From Flammeovirgaceae bacterium (lineage in GTDB: Bacteria; Bacteroidota; Bacteroidia; Cytophagales; Cyclobacteriaceae), in contig JADJMA010000004.1 in the NCBI GenBank assembly GCA_016709845.1, positions 1-64,000 of the forward strand: a stretch of DNA of 64,000 nt, given 5' to 3'. Both the position numbers and the translations under genes were made by a program. The notes beneath the pieces were generated by a model. It worked only from the letters and a program-made list of their open reading frames with translations. It did no database searches and was not told where the DNA came from. Below are positions 39,638 to 48,706 of the stretch, piece after piece (position 1 is the first letter of the stretch; every line of letters begins with the position of its first letter).

Positions 39638-40504
39638 TCAATCGGGCGCTTGTATTTCCAACGTTTGTGGCTCCATAAATAATATTGAGGTTAGCGATGA
39701 TGTCCTGTTCAAAAGGGCGTTGATTTTCTTGGTAATCTCACCATACTCTGTGTGGCGAGGTTCCTCTATTGCATCCGAAAATTTATAGGTATAGTGGCCT
39801 CGTTTCACTTTATTAATGTGCATGAATAGCACTGGCATATCATAATCCTTTGCATATTTCTCTGCACCAAACGTCATGGGCGTGTCCTGGTTTAAAAACT
39901 TACCCCAATAACAACGATTAGACCTACCGGGTGATTGATCAAATGCAAACGCAACCGCTATAAGGGCCTCTCCCTTTTCAAACTCCTCTCTCGCCACTTT
40001 TGTGGATGTTAGAATTAAGCCAAACTTACCGCGAGAGGATTGCATTTTTTCGTCAAAGAATTTATTCTTCAGGGCCCTATAGATGGCAACAGCCTGATGT
40101 TTGATTTCAAGGTTGAGGGCAACGGCTAACAGTTCCCAATTATTATAATGCCCTGTTGCAATTATTACGCTTTTCCCCTGATCATAAAAACGATTTATGT
40201 ATTCAGCGTTGATGAGTTTCGCTCGCTGTCTGACTTCCGCCTCAGACATAGTGAATGTCTTTAGGCTCTCCACAATCAGATCGCAAAAATGGCGATAGAA
40301 GTCGCGCACTATTTGTTTATGCTCCTGAGGTGATTTATCAGGAAACGAATTGACTATATTTTTGATTACTACTTTCCTTCGATAACCAAATATTCTATAG
40401 ATAAAGAAAACCAACATGTCAGACAGAACATATAAGATCGGATATGGTAAGTACGAAATTGGCATGATGATGCCGTAGAAGAAAATGGCATTGAGAAAAC
40501 GCAT
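39638..40504 (-). CDS. LpxL/HtrB-family lysophospholipid or lipid A acyltransferase (copy 1)
   Basis: 288 residues. An N-terminal membrane segment (MRFLNAIFFYGIIMPISYLP) is followed by the acyltransferase motif IIATGHYNNWELLAVAL (H-x4-E), VAIYRALKNKFFD and FAFDQSPGRSNRCYW. It adds a secondary acyl chain to lipid A or to an aminolipid. It is the downstream member of a tandem pair with the gene at 40542-41438, 37 bp apart, and the two share most motifs. Confidence 0.88.
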   Translation of the reverse strand: MRFLNAIFFYGIIMPISYLPYPILYVLSDMLVFFIYRIFGYRRKVVIKNIVNSFPDKSPQEHKQIVRDFYRHFCDLIVESLKTFTMSEAEVRQRAKLINAEYINRFYDQGKSVIIATGHYNNWELLAVALNLEIKHQAVAIYRALKNKFFDEKMQSSRGKFGLILTSTKVAREEFEKGEALIAVAFAFDQSPGRSNRCYWGKFLNQDTPMTFGAEKYAKDYDMPVLFMHINKVKRGHYTYKFSDAIEEPRHTEYGEITKKINALLNRTSSLTSILFMEPQTLEIQAPD

Positions 40505-40541
40505 AGAAAATATCTGAGCAAAGGTGAGAAAATAAATCTAC

Positions 40542-41438
40542 TTAGTTGGAGAAACTATCATTAATGCTCGAAAGCTGCGGCCGTGTATGCTTCCAGCGTT
40601 TGTGGCTCCATAACCAAAACTCAGGGTTTGCAATAATATCTTGCTCAAGCAATGAATGGATGCGTTGTGTAATCTCTCCGTACCCCGTTTGATTCGGCTC
40701 TTCGATGGACTCAGTAAATTCCCAGGAATAATGCCCTCGTTTAATTTTATTGATGCGACCGTAAAGAACCGGGTAATTATATTCTTTGGCATACTTCTCC
40801 GCCCCGAAAATCATAGGCGTGTCTTGATTTAGAAAAGTACCCCAATAACAATTGTTAATTCTACTTGGAGATTGATCCACACCAAAGATGATGGCCTGGA
40901 GATCCTCCTTTTGAAATACTGCTTTCGCTTCCTTCGTAGAGATCATCTCCAGCCCATACTTACCGCGCGAAACTTGCATTTTTTCATCGAGCCATTTATT
41001 TTTAAATGCCTTGTATAGTGCCCGTGCTTTATGCTTCATCGGACCATCAATAGCTACCGCAAAAAGTTCCCAATTGTTATAATGCCCACCCGCTATAATT
41101 ACACTTTGGCCTTTGTCATAAAAACGATCAATAAATTCAGGATTGAGTACTTTAAATCGTTGTTCCACTTCTTGCTGCGAAATAGAAAACACCTTAATGC
41201 TTTCCACTACCAAATCGCAAAGGTGCCGGTAGAAGGCACGTTCTATCTTCAAATGCTCTTCATGCGATTTCTCAGGAAATGAATTTGAAATATTTTTAAA
41301 AACTACTTTTCTACGGTAACCGATACCCTTGTAGACAATTACATACAAGCCATCCGAAAGTAAATACAAGACAGGAAAGGGCAGCAGCGAAACCGGAATC
41401 AACAGCCCATAGTATAGAAGAATATTTAATATGCCCAT
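40542..41438 (-). CDS. LpxL/HtrB-family lysophospholipid or lipid A acyltransferase (copy 2)
   Basis: 298 residues. MGILNILLYYGLLIPVSLLP anchor, catalytic GGHYNNWELFAVAI, ALYKAFKNKWLDEKMQVSRG, FGVDQSPSRINNCYWGTFLN and QDTPMIFGAEKYAKEYNYPV. The closely similar neighbour suggests recent tandem duplication, with possible specialisation for different acyl chains or positions. Confidence 0.88.
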   Translation of the reverse strand: MGILNILLYYGLLIPVSLLPFPVLYLLSDGLYVIVYKGIGYRRKVVFKNISNSFPEKSHEEHLKIERAFYRHLCDLVVESIKVFSISQQEVEQRFKVLNPEFIDRFYDKGQSVIIAGGHYNNWELFAVAIDGPMKHKARALYKAFKNKWLDEKMQVSRGKYGLEMISTKEAKAVFQKEDLQAIIFGVDQSPSRINNCYWGTFLNQDTPMIFGAEKYAKEYNYPVLYGRINKIKRGHYSWEFTESIEEPNQTGYGEITQRIHSLLEQDIIANPEFWLWSHKRWKHTRPQLSSINDSFSN

Positions 41439-41505
41439 GCAAGAGCAAAGGTGGTGAATTTAAAAATCAAATCACCGTCTCGTTTCTTCAGATTATCGTT
41501 TTTGA

Positions 41506-42368
41506 TTATCGCGTCAACCAAATCCGTGCATCATCTGCCCGAATTGATACTTTTGCGTTGCCATTGGATAAGGTAACTTGGGTACGATCTTCCGATCGCT
41601 CTACTATTTCAAAGTTGCCTTCGGTAGTTACGCGGGCATCATCATGACGAATATCAAAATGGCCACCACCATCCAAAACTTTAAAGGCCACCAAGCCATC
41701 CTGTACTTCAATATAATAATTACTCATATCTGCCTGTGAGGTTTCAATAATAAAGTCGCCATCATCTAAGCGGGCCGTAACTTTTTCAAAATTTGAATTC
41801 TTAATATTTACGTCCGCATCATCGCCATCCACATCCAGCACACCTCTTCCCGTATCCATCCGAAGATCACCGTCATCTAATTTTATCTTAAAACTATTTC
41901 CCAGGCAGCCAGTCAGTTCAACATCTGCATCATCTAAATCAAGCTCAATAGAGCCATTGACCGCCTTGATAAAATAATCACCATCATCGCCATCGATATT
42001 CAGACTCGTTCCTTGCGGGATCTCAAGCTTAATGGTGTATTGCTCGTGATACGATCCTATAACTCCTACTGTACTGCCATGCGACTGTTCGCGAATAGAG
42101 AGATTGCCATTTTGCTCTGTAACATCTACGCTAAACTCACGATCTCCGAAAGATATTCCTTTGGTTGTTACGTCACGATCAATCTTTACATGAGCCGTCT
42201 TTCGGTTTGATCCGGTAATAAAAACTTTGGCATCCGAAGCATCGAGATGGATGGTGCCCGTGGCATTCATGGTGTACTCTTTATCAAGATGAAAACTACC
42301 TGATTTGTTAGATTGACCTATAACTGAAAACGCAGAACACAGAATTGCAGCAAAAGGAGAGTTTTCAT
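41506..42368 (-). CDS. Secreted DUF4097-like beta-helix protein, frameshifted in the signal peptide
   Basis: About 287 codons. The start is ATG 42366-42368 (MKTLL), then after a frameshift near 42350 AAILCSAFSVIGQS. The mature protein consists of short repeated turns rich in Asp and Gly: LNIDGDDGDYFIKAV, IELDLDDADVELTG, FKIKLDDGDLRMDTG, GVLDVDGDDADVNIKN, VTARLDDGDFII. This D-D-G/A-D ladder resembles a right-handed beta-helix that might bind calcium. Family assignment is tentative; function unknown. Confidence 0.65.
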
Positions 42369-42456
42369 AAACGGGGTTTTGCTACGTAAGACGCAGAAAC
42401 CTAACCTCTGGTTGCGTTTTATACTCCGTTCAGGATTTTAAATACGATTTTTGTAC

Positions 42457-43272
42457 TTAGATTTTTGAAATAAGCTCTACATAGAGATCCGTAAGCTTTG
42501 TCTCGGCTTTACCCGCTGTGGCAATAATATCACTAATCACAGCTGGCTTCAGATTATCCGGATCACAGTCATCGGTAAGCACAGATATGGCGCAACAAGG
42601 TAAACTCATGTGGTTGGCAACAAGAACTTCTGGCACCGTACTCATTCCTACCACATCGGCACCAATGCGCTGCAAAAACCGATACTCAGCACGGGTTTCC
42701 ATGTTGGGACCCATAACAGAGGCATATACTCCTTTGTTGAGTTTGATCTTTTTAGCCTTGGCAATTTTCGTTAACAAACTATTCATGGTCTTATCGTACG
42801 GCTGGCTCATATCAGGAAATCTGGGGCCGAACAATTCAAAGTTGGGTCCTCTTAGCGGATTATCAGGCAAAAGATTTATATGATCATCGATCAACATAAG
42901 TTCTCCTTTCTTCCACTTCCTGTTCATGTTACCTGCAGCATTTGAAATCAGTAATTGCTTTACCCCTAACAGTTTCATCACCCGCACGGGTAAGGTAATC
43001 TGTTGCATGGTGTACCCTTCGTAATAATGAAAGCGTCCTTGCATGGCCAACACTTTCTTTCCTTTTACATCCCCATAAATCAATTTGCCTTTGTGAAACT
43101 CAACAGTAGAAATAGGAAAGTGGGGTATCGAATTATAGTTGATAGAGATTTGATTTTTTATTTGCTCTACAAATTTATTACCCAAGCCTGTGCCCAGAAT
43201 AACACCAACTTCAGGAGCAGTAATTCCATGCTTCTTTAAATACTCAATGGCTTCATTAATCTGTGTAATCAT
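42457..43272 (-). CDS. Purine nucleoside phosphorylase
   Basis: 271 residues, intact, trimeric PNP/MTAP family. GVILGTGLGNKF, the phosphate site MQGRFHYYEGY, LISNAAGNMNRKWKKGEL, the purine-site VMGPNMETRAEYRFL and DVVGMSTVPEVLVANH. It phosphorolyses (deoxy)guanosine and inosine for purine salvage. Confidence 0.94.
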   Translation of the reverse strand: MITQINEAIEYLKKHGITAPEVGVILGTGLGNKFVEQIKNQISINYNSIPHFPISTVEFHKGKLIYGDVKGKKVLAMQGRFHYYEGYTMQQITLPVRVMKLLGVKQLLISNAAGNMNRKWKKGELMLIDDHINLLPDNPLRGPNFELFGPRFPDMSQPYDKTMNSLLTKIAKAKKIKLNKGVYASVMGPNMETRAEYRFLQRIGADVVGMSTVPEVLVANHMSLPCCAISVLTDDCDPDNLKPAVISDIIATAGKAETKLTDLYVELISKI

Positions 43273-43321
43273 AGTCTATAAAATAAGAATGAATTTTCCG
43301 GTTTTGCGGAAAAATAAAGGG

Positions 43322-44083
43322 TTAGATATAAAAATTTGTTTTTGGTGTGATGGCCACCTCTGTAAAAAATGTAGCCACTTTTTGAGTTACCGCTTTAAAA
43401 TAACGTTCTCCTTTCTCTGCTGTTGCCTGACGCGGATCACCCACTCCGGTATCAGCAGTTACTTGTGTCCACTTGCGCTCAGACCAAGCCCATCCTTCCT
43501 GCATGGCTTTGAAAGTAAATTTTTTTGCCTTGCCATCGCCTGCTTCATTCAGCGGCCTTACCAGGTTGGGGCGCAGATATAAAATCAAGCTTGTCTCCAT
43601 TTCACCAGCATGATCATCTTTATTTGTAAAAAATTCTTTCTGATCCATTGCTTTGAACCAATCGCACGAGCATAAAAACATTTTAGGAAACTTTAACCCT
43701 AATTCCCGAATCATAGTTTTAAAATCATTTCCTCCATGACTATTTAAAATAATAAGTTTATGAATTCCTTGTCTGTCGAGCACTTCAATAACATCGCGCA
43801 ATACAGCCAGTTGTGTTGATGGATTCATGTTGATATCCAACGTAACATCAAACTGACCGGTGTTTACGCCAAATGGAATAGCCGGAAGAACAATCACCTT
43901 AGCCCCCTGAGCCCATGCCAGGCTCGCACTTTCGGCAGCGATCTCTTCGCTTTCGATAATATCAGTACCGTAGGGTAAGTGATAGTTGTGCGCTTCGCAG
44001 GCACCCCAAGGCAGTACGGCAACATCGAACGATGATTCTTTTATCGTTTTCCAATTGTTCTCGGCAAGTATATAAGGACGCAT
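43322..44083 (-). CDS. Creatininase-family amidohydrolase
   Basis: 253 residues, intact. The metal-binding motifs are AVLPWGACEAHNYHLPYGTD (Glu, His, His, Asp), LIILNSHGGND and DDHAGEMETSLILYLRP. The family includes creatininase, MftE-type peptidases and enzymes acting on formamidopyrimidines; the substrate cannot be assigned. A 22-bp palindrome lies 23 bp upstream of the start. Confidence 0.88.
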   Translation of the reverse strand: MRPYILAENNWKTIKESSFDVAVLPWGACEAHNYHLPYGTDIIESEEIAAESASLAWAQGAKVIVLPAIPFGVNTGQFDVTLDINMNPSTQLAVLRDVIEVLDRQGIHKLIILNSHGGNDFKTMIRELGLKFPKMFLCSCDWFKAMDQKEFFTNKDDHAGEMETSLILYLRPNLVRPLNEAGDGKAKKFTFKAMQEGWAWSERKWTQVTADTGVGDPRQATAEKGERYFKAVTQKVATFFTEVAITPKTNFYI

Positions 44084-44105
44084 AGGCGCAATTTAACCCA
44101 AATTA

Positions 44106-44127
44106 TACAATAGAAATTTCTATTGTA
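44106..44127. promoter_or_regulatory. Perfect 22-bp palindrome upstream of the creatininase-family gene
   Basis: The arms are TACAATAGAAA and TTTCTATTGTA without a spacer. The position, 23-44 bp before the start codon on the minus strand, suits an operator for a homodimeric repressor. The rest of 44128-44244 is AT-rich with a weak stem (AAAATCA/TGATTTT, 44169-44188) that may end arsS-side or opposite transcripts. Confidence 0.5.
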
Positions 44128-44244
44128 CAATTGACGAATGAAAATCAAAAACGTATCGAATAAAACTTAAAATCAAGTTGGTGATTTTCATTGTCAGGGT
44201 TTAAGATTGAAAAAATTAAAATTGTAGGTAATGTCCGACTTTAT

Positions 44245-45300
44245 CTAAATCGTGGCCCCCTGGCAACTTGATCCCGCCCCTGCGGTACAGGCAAAGCAAT
44301 GCTGACTAATGGCTATTTCGCGAGCGCTTAATCTCTCTCTATTAAACGTACTGATGTGTTGCCCTGCCTGTGTTTCAACTTTTAAACCAAGCATCTGATT
44401 AAAGTCGCAATCATACATAAATCCTTGCCAGTCAATAGAAATTGTATTTCGACACATAACGCCAGCCACGGCTGCCGGGTTAAAAGCGTTGATTAGTTTC
44501 TCCATGTAGTCTTCATAGTTTTCGGATTCGATCAGAAAATCCAGAAAGCGACTAATGGGAACATTCGTTATAGTAAATAAACTATTAAAATCTATATCGA
44601 AATGTTTCTTTAGCTCGTACTTAAAGTCGCGCTCTAATTGTTGTTGATCGCCAGGTAAAAATGCTCCGGTAGGATTATAAACCAGATCCAATATTAATCC
44701 AGAACCGACTCTTCCGTAGCCAACGTCATTTAACAACTTTAAGCCTTTTATAGAATCTTCAAATACGCCTTGTCCGCGTTGCCGATCTGTTTTGTCTGCA
44801 TTGTAAAAGGGTAATGAGGAAACTACCCGCACCTTGCTTTCTTTAAAGAATGTTGGCAGATCGTTGTACTTAGGGTTTGCATTAATGATGGTGAGGTTCG
44901 ATCTCACTATAATTTCCTCTACCCCCATTTCCTTTGCTTCCTGCACAAACCATCTAAAATCAGGATTCATTTCTGGTGCGCCACCGGTAATATCAAGGGT
45001 TTTTATTTTAACTCGCTTCAATATATCCAAACATTGTTGCATGGTTTCGCGAGTCATAATCTCTCTGCGATCGGGGCCGGCATCAACATGACAATGTTTA
45101 CATACTTGATTGCACATGTTGCCAATGTTTACCTGAAATACCTCAAGGGTTGAAGGCTTCAAGGGTCCATGGCCTACCGATTCAATTTTCTTTTTGAATG
45201 TAGGAAACTTTCCTTCCTTAAAAATTCCATTCTCCAGAATTTCGACCTGCCGTTGTTGATTGGCCAGTTGGTGTTTACGTGCATGTAGCGATTTGATCAT
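44245..45300 (-). CDS. arsS: Arsenosugar biosynthesis radical SAM protein ArsS
   Basis: 351 residues, intact. The radical SAM cluster motif is NIGNMCNQVCKHCHVDAGPD (CxxxCxxC). TLDITGGAPEMNPDFRWF is the GGE-like motif. The C-terminal DUF3641 domain has MCRNTISIDWQGFMYDCDFN and ends with QHCFACTAGAGSSCQGA, the family Cys cluster. ArsS transfers the 5'-deoxyadenosyl group to methylated arsenicals. The partner peroxidase-like gene is 66 bp upstream; no ArsM methyltransferase is seen in this window. Confidence 0.9.
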   Translation of the reverse strand: MIKSLHARKHQLANQQRQVEILENGIFKEGKFPTFKKKIESVGHGPLKPSTLEVFQVNIGNMCNQVCKHCHVDAGPDRREIMTRETMQQCLDILKRVKIKTLDITGGAPEMNPDFRWFVQEAKEMGVEEIIVRSNLTIINANPKYNDLPTFFKESKVRVVSSLPFYNADKTDRQRGQGVFEDSIKGLKLLNDVGYGRVGSGLILDLVYNPTGAFLPGDQQQLERDFKYELKKHFDIDFNSLFTITNVPISRFLDFLIESENYEDYMEKLINAFNPAAVAGVMCRNTISIDWQGFMYDCDFNQMLGLKVETQAGQHISTFNRERLSAREIAISQHCFACTAGAGSSCQGATI

Positions 45301-45366
45301 TCGCGCTTACGGGTGGTTGATTACTCTATTCCTTTCGGGGATTTATTAATTCTTGACAGTGATTAT

Positions 45367-45702
45367 CTACATGGAAAGTTTTTTGGCTTTGTTCATCATC
45401 ATTACACCATGTACCAATGAAGCACCTCCACGAATAGCAGCGGCTACGTGTATAGCTTCCATCATTCCCTTTTCGGTAGCCCCTTTTTCCAAAGAATCCT
45501 GAGTATAGGCATCAATACAATACGGACATTGTACCGTATGTGCAACCGCCAACGCGATTAATGATTTTTCGCGGGCGGTTAAATCACCCTCTTTAAAAAC
45601 ATCACCATAATAATCAAAAAATTTTTTTCCCAGATTATTCTCCCATTCACTAATCTCTCCAAATTTTTTCAGATCAGCCGGATTGTAATAAGTATGTTCC
45701 AT
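45367..45702 (-). CDS. Arsenosugar-associated carboxymuconolactone decarboxylase/AhpD-like peroxidase
   Basis: 111 residues from ATG 45700-45702 (MEHTYYNPADLKKFGEISEW). The AhpD-like catalytic motif is VQCPYCIDAYTQDSLEKGAT (CxxC), and AIHVAAAIRGGASLVHG follows. This subfamily is repeatedly encoded next to arsS, as here. The upstream 22 codons of the open frame lack support. Confidence 0.88.
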   Translation of the reverse strand: MEHTYYNPADLKKFGEISEWENNLGKKFFDYYGDVFKEGDLTAREKSLIALAVAHTVQCPYCIDAYTQDSLEKGATEKGMMEAIHVAAAIRGGASLVHGVMMMNKAKKLSM

Positions 45703-45812
45703 AAATATGGTTAGTTTGGTTTTGAAAATGGTCTGAATGATGTTACTGAAATGACAGGCGCCCGACAAATAGCCTGAAAGTAAAGAGATAACCTTTCCGC
45801 CAACAATTTAGT

Positions 45813-46742
45813 TTACACTGGCAGCGCGATTTGATAACTTTTACCTTTCTTAACTGTCAATCGGGGTTGCCGCAACCACGGGTTGTACCGTTTTAGCAAC
45901 TTATAATTGCTACCGTTGCTCTTGGCAAATGATACCAGATCAGGAATACTTTCATTTATATCGATATAATGCAAGGGCTCCGGATTATATAAGTGTCCGG
46001 GGTCTATTTTAAATCCGTATTTAGCCGGGTTCTCAAAAATTTCCTTGATTGCCAAAATCCTAAATACATAGCGCGAAGTTTCGTCATTTAAATATGCATC
46101 GTAGTAGTTATCTATTTTCTGATCATCCAGGTCGCTGCGAATTCCGGCTACTCCGCGATTGTAGGAAGCTGCCACTAACGTCCAGTTGCCAAGTTTTTCA
46201 TAGGACTTCTTAAGATATTTGCAAGCCGCTTCTGTAGACTTAATCGGATCGTAACGCTGATCTACTTCCTTAGTAATTTCAAGCCCAAGTTCTTTACCCG
46301 CGGGCTCGCGTATCTGCCAATAACCCACAGCATCTTTAGGGGAAACTCCATTCATCAAACCACTTTCTATTAATGGTAAATATTTGAAATCTTCCGGAAT
46401 GTCATGTGCCTTCAGGATTTCAGTCATCTGCGGAAGCCAACGATTAGCGCGTTTCAATAAAAACAAAGTACTGCTTTGTAAATAAATGTTTACTTGCAGT
46501 TCGCGATCGAGGCGCTCCATAACATCGGGAATGTCGAGGGGCGCTGCTTCACCTGCAAAAGAAATCTGTTTTGGCAAATCATAGCTTACCGCCAAAAAGG
46601 GTTGCATCGATTCTTGCGTAACTATAGGTTCTAATACCGCTCCAGATTCTTTCGTTTCAACCCGTGTCGATTGGTCGTACAGTATGTACACGATAAGCAA
46701 GCCGATAGAAAGTGGTGCCAGATAACTTAAGATCTTCTGCAT
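45813..46742 (-). CDS. Membrane-anchored lytic transglycosylase (MltD-like)
   Basis: 309 residues. An N-terminal anchor (YLAPLSIGLLIVYILYD) precedes an SLT domain: FKYLPLIESGLMNGVSPKDA (catalytic Glu in ES), VGYWQIREPAGKELGL, TLVAASYNRGVAGI. A short C-terminal segment (LLKRYNPWLRQPRLTVKKGK and YQIALPV) looks like a single LysM-type ending. It cleaves peptidoglycan. It lies 14 bp after the LOG gene, likely in one operon. Confidence 0.88.
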   Translation of the reverse strand: MQKILSYLAPLSIGLLIVYILYDQSTRVETKESGAVLEPIVTQESMQPFLAVSYDLPKQISFAGEAAPLDIPDVMERLDRELQVNIYLQSSTLFLLKRANRWLPQMTEILKAHDIPEDFKYLPLIESGLMNGVSPKDAVGYWQIREPAGKELGLEITKEVDQRYDPIKSTEAACKYLKKSYEKLGNWTLVAASYNRGVAGIRSDLDDQKIDNYYDAYLNDETSRYVFRILAIKEIFENPAKYGFKIDPGHLYNPEPLHYIDINESIPDLVSFAKSNGSNYKLLKRYNPWLRQPRLTVKKGKSYQIALPV

Positions 46743-46756
46743 AGTTAATACGTCAA

Positions 46757-47516
46757 TTAAAAGTTAGGAGACAACAAATATCGTGCGTAAAATTCATCAA
46801 TAACTTTTACAGCATCCTGCGGTGTATCAACCACATTGAAAAAGTTCGAGATCTTCTTCACTAATCATTTTTTCAGAAACCAAAACCTCCTTCACCCACT
46901 TTAACCAACCCGTCCAGAATTTTTTGCCAACCAACACAATAGGAAAACGACCAATTTTTTTTGTTTGAATTAAAGTCAATGCTTCCGTCAATTCATCCAA
47001 CGTACCAAACCCACCTGGCATAATGATAAAGCCTTGCGAATATTTTACAAACATCACCTTGCGCACAAAGAAGTAATCGAACATAATCAGCTTATCGGAA
47101 TCGATATATGGATTTCCTTTTTGCTCGAACGGAAGAAAAATATTTAATCCTACTGATTTACCGCCTGCTTGCTTGGCTCCTTTATTACCCGCTTCCATAA
47201 TACCCGGACCACCGCCCGTAACCACGCCATAGCCATGGTGCACCAATTCAGCTGCAATATCCTCGGCCATTTTATAATAGGGATGAGTTGACTTTACACG
47301 TGCCGATCCAAAAATAGTAACACAGGGCCCTATCTTAGCCAACTTTTCAAAGCCTTCCACAAACTCGCTCATCACTTTAAAAATCATCCATGAGTCAGAA
47401 CTTTTTATTTCTGCCCAGTCTTTATCTTTAAATGCTTTGCGGATTCGCTGTGCCTCCTCTAAAGCTTCCTGGCTAATCTCACCGGATATCTTTTTCTTTC
47501 TTACTTTTGATGCCAT
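46757..47516 (-). CDS. LOG-family protein (nucleoside 5'-monophosphate phosphoribohydrolase), frameshifted at the C-terminus
   Basis: About 253 codons from ATG 47514-47516 (MASKVRKKKISGEISQEALE). The family motifs are VTGGGPGIMEAGNKGAKQAG (PGGGxGIM type, catalytic Arg/Glu region) and IIMPGGFGTLDELTEALTLI. A frameshift near 46840 leads into NVVDTPQDAVKVIDEFYARY to the stop at 46757-46759. LOG enzymes release free bases from nucleotides (cytokinin-like or AMP). Confidence 0.9.
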
Positions 47517-47548
47517 AGATAATTGTAAAAATTTTTTCAAGTTACTAA

Positions 47549-48706
47549 ATGATCTGCATATTCAATTTTTTGAATCTCCGCACAACGGGCATCTGGTTCG
47601 TGTGGGCTTCGCTTAGTATAACCATACTCCTGACTTCTTGTTCAACACCAGAGCATGAAAACAGATATGAACAAGACAGCACGTGGGCGATGATGCCTTT
47701 TATTAAACTAAATGAGGTAAATCCAATTCTCGCGGCCAGTGATGGGGTGTTTACTTGTCCTATTTTAAAACAGGAAGTGAAGTGGGAAGAAAAAGATGTA
47801 TTTAATCCGGCTGCGGTGTTTCGCAATGGAGGCATCTATCTTTTTTATCGGGCCGAAGATACAATCGGAAAATATAACGGTACCTCGCGCATTGGTCTGG
47901 CAATCGGTTCTGATGGTGTACATTTTACGCGCATGCGTGAACCATTAATTTATCCGGCCGAAGATTTTATGAAAGTATATGAATGGGAAGGAGGCATTGA
48001 AGACCCTCGCATTGTTGAAAGTGATATGGGTACGTACATCATGACCTACTCCGCCTTCGATGGTAAAACAGCCAGAATGTGTTTGGCCTCCTCCACCGAT
48101 TTACTAAACTGGACCAAACATGGCCCCGTGCTCACGGGCCAATACCTTGATCTATGGAGTAAGAGTGGCGCTATTGTCGCAAAGCAAAAAGGAAATAGAA
48201 TTATAGCAGAAAAAATCAACGGTAAGTATTGGATGTACTTTGGTGATACCGATTTGTATATGGCCACGTCCGATGATTTAATACAATGGCAACCCGTAGT
48301 AGACGAAAACAATAAATTAATCTCTGTACTGAAACCACGTCCAGGTTATTTTGATAGCCGTCTCGTAGAGAGTGGCCCCTATGCCTTGCTTACCGATAAA
48401 GGAGTTTTGTTGTTATACAACGGAATGAATCTCGATAAGGGTGGCGATCCTAACCTGCCCGCGGGTGCGTATTGTTCTGGTCAGGCTTTGTTTGATCCCA
48501 AAGATCCCACAAAATTAATTGACCGACTTGAAAATTATTTTTTGCGTCCCGATCAACCCTATGAAATGGAAGGTCAGATAAACCAGGTCTGTTTTATTGA
48601 AGGATTAGTGCCGATTAACGGGAGTTGGTTCTTGTATTATGGAACTGCCGATTCCAAAATTGGCGTGGCTAAGTATACTGAAGCACGTAAGCCATTACCT
48701 CTTTAA
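47549..48706 (+). CDS. GH130-like glycosidase lipoprotein
   Basis: 385 residues. A lipoprotein signal ending ITILLTSC (Cys about 32) starts the chain. The five-bladed propeller of GH43/68/130 type is seen in VFNPAAVFRNGGIYLFYRAE, SRIGLAIGSDGVHF, EGGIEDPRIVESDMGTYIMT, SKSGAIVAKQKGNRIIAEKI and KYWMYFGDTDLYMATSDDLI. GH130 enzymes phosphorolyse beta-mannosides; a surface hydrolase of the same fold is also possible. It abuts the convergent oxidoreductase gene with no gap. Confidence 0.85.
   Translation: MICIFNFLNLRTTGIWFVWASLSITILLTSCSTPEHENRYEQDSTWAMMPFIKLNEVNPILAASDGVFTCPILKQEVKWEEKDVFNPAAVFRNGGIYLFYRAEDTIGKYNGTSRIGLAIGSDGVHFTRMREPLIYPAEDFMKVYEWEGGIEDPRIVESDMGTYIMTYSAFDGKTARMCLASSTDLLNWTKHGPVLTGQYLDLWSKSGAIVAKQKGNRIIAEKINGKYWMYFGDTDLYMATSDDLIQWQPVVDENNKLISVLKPRPGYFDSRLVESGPYALLTDKGVLLLYNGMNLDKGGDPNLPAGAYCSGQALFDPKDPTKLIDRLENYFLRPDQPYEMEGQINQVCFIEGLVPINGSWFLYYGTADSKIGVAKYTEARKPLPL

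Noticed and set aside
44245..45300. Possible selenocysteine at the ArsS C-terminus
   Set aside because: The positions used by some relatives are Cys here, and no in-frame TGA occurs before the natural stop.
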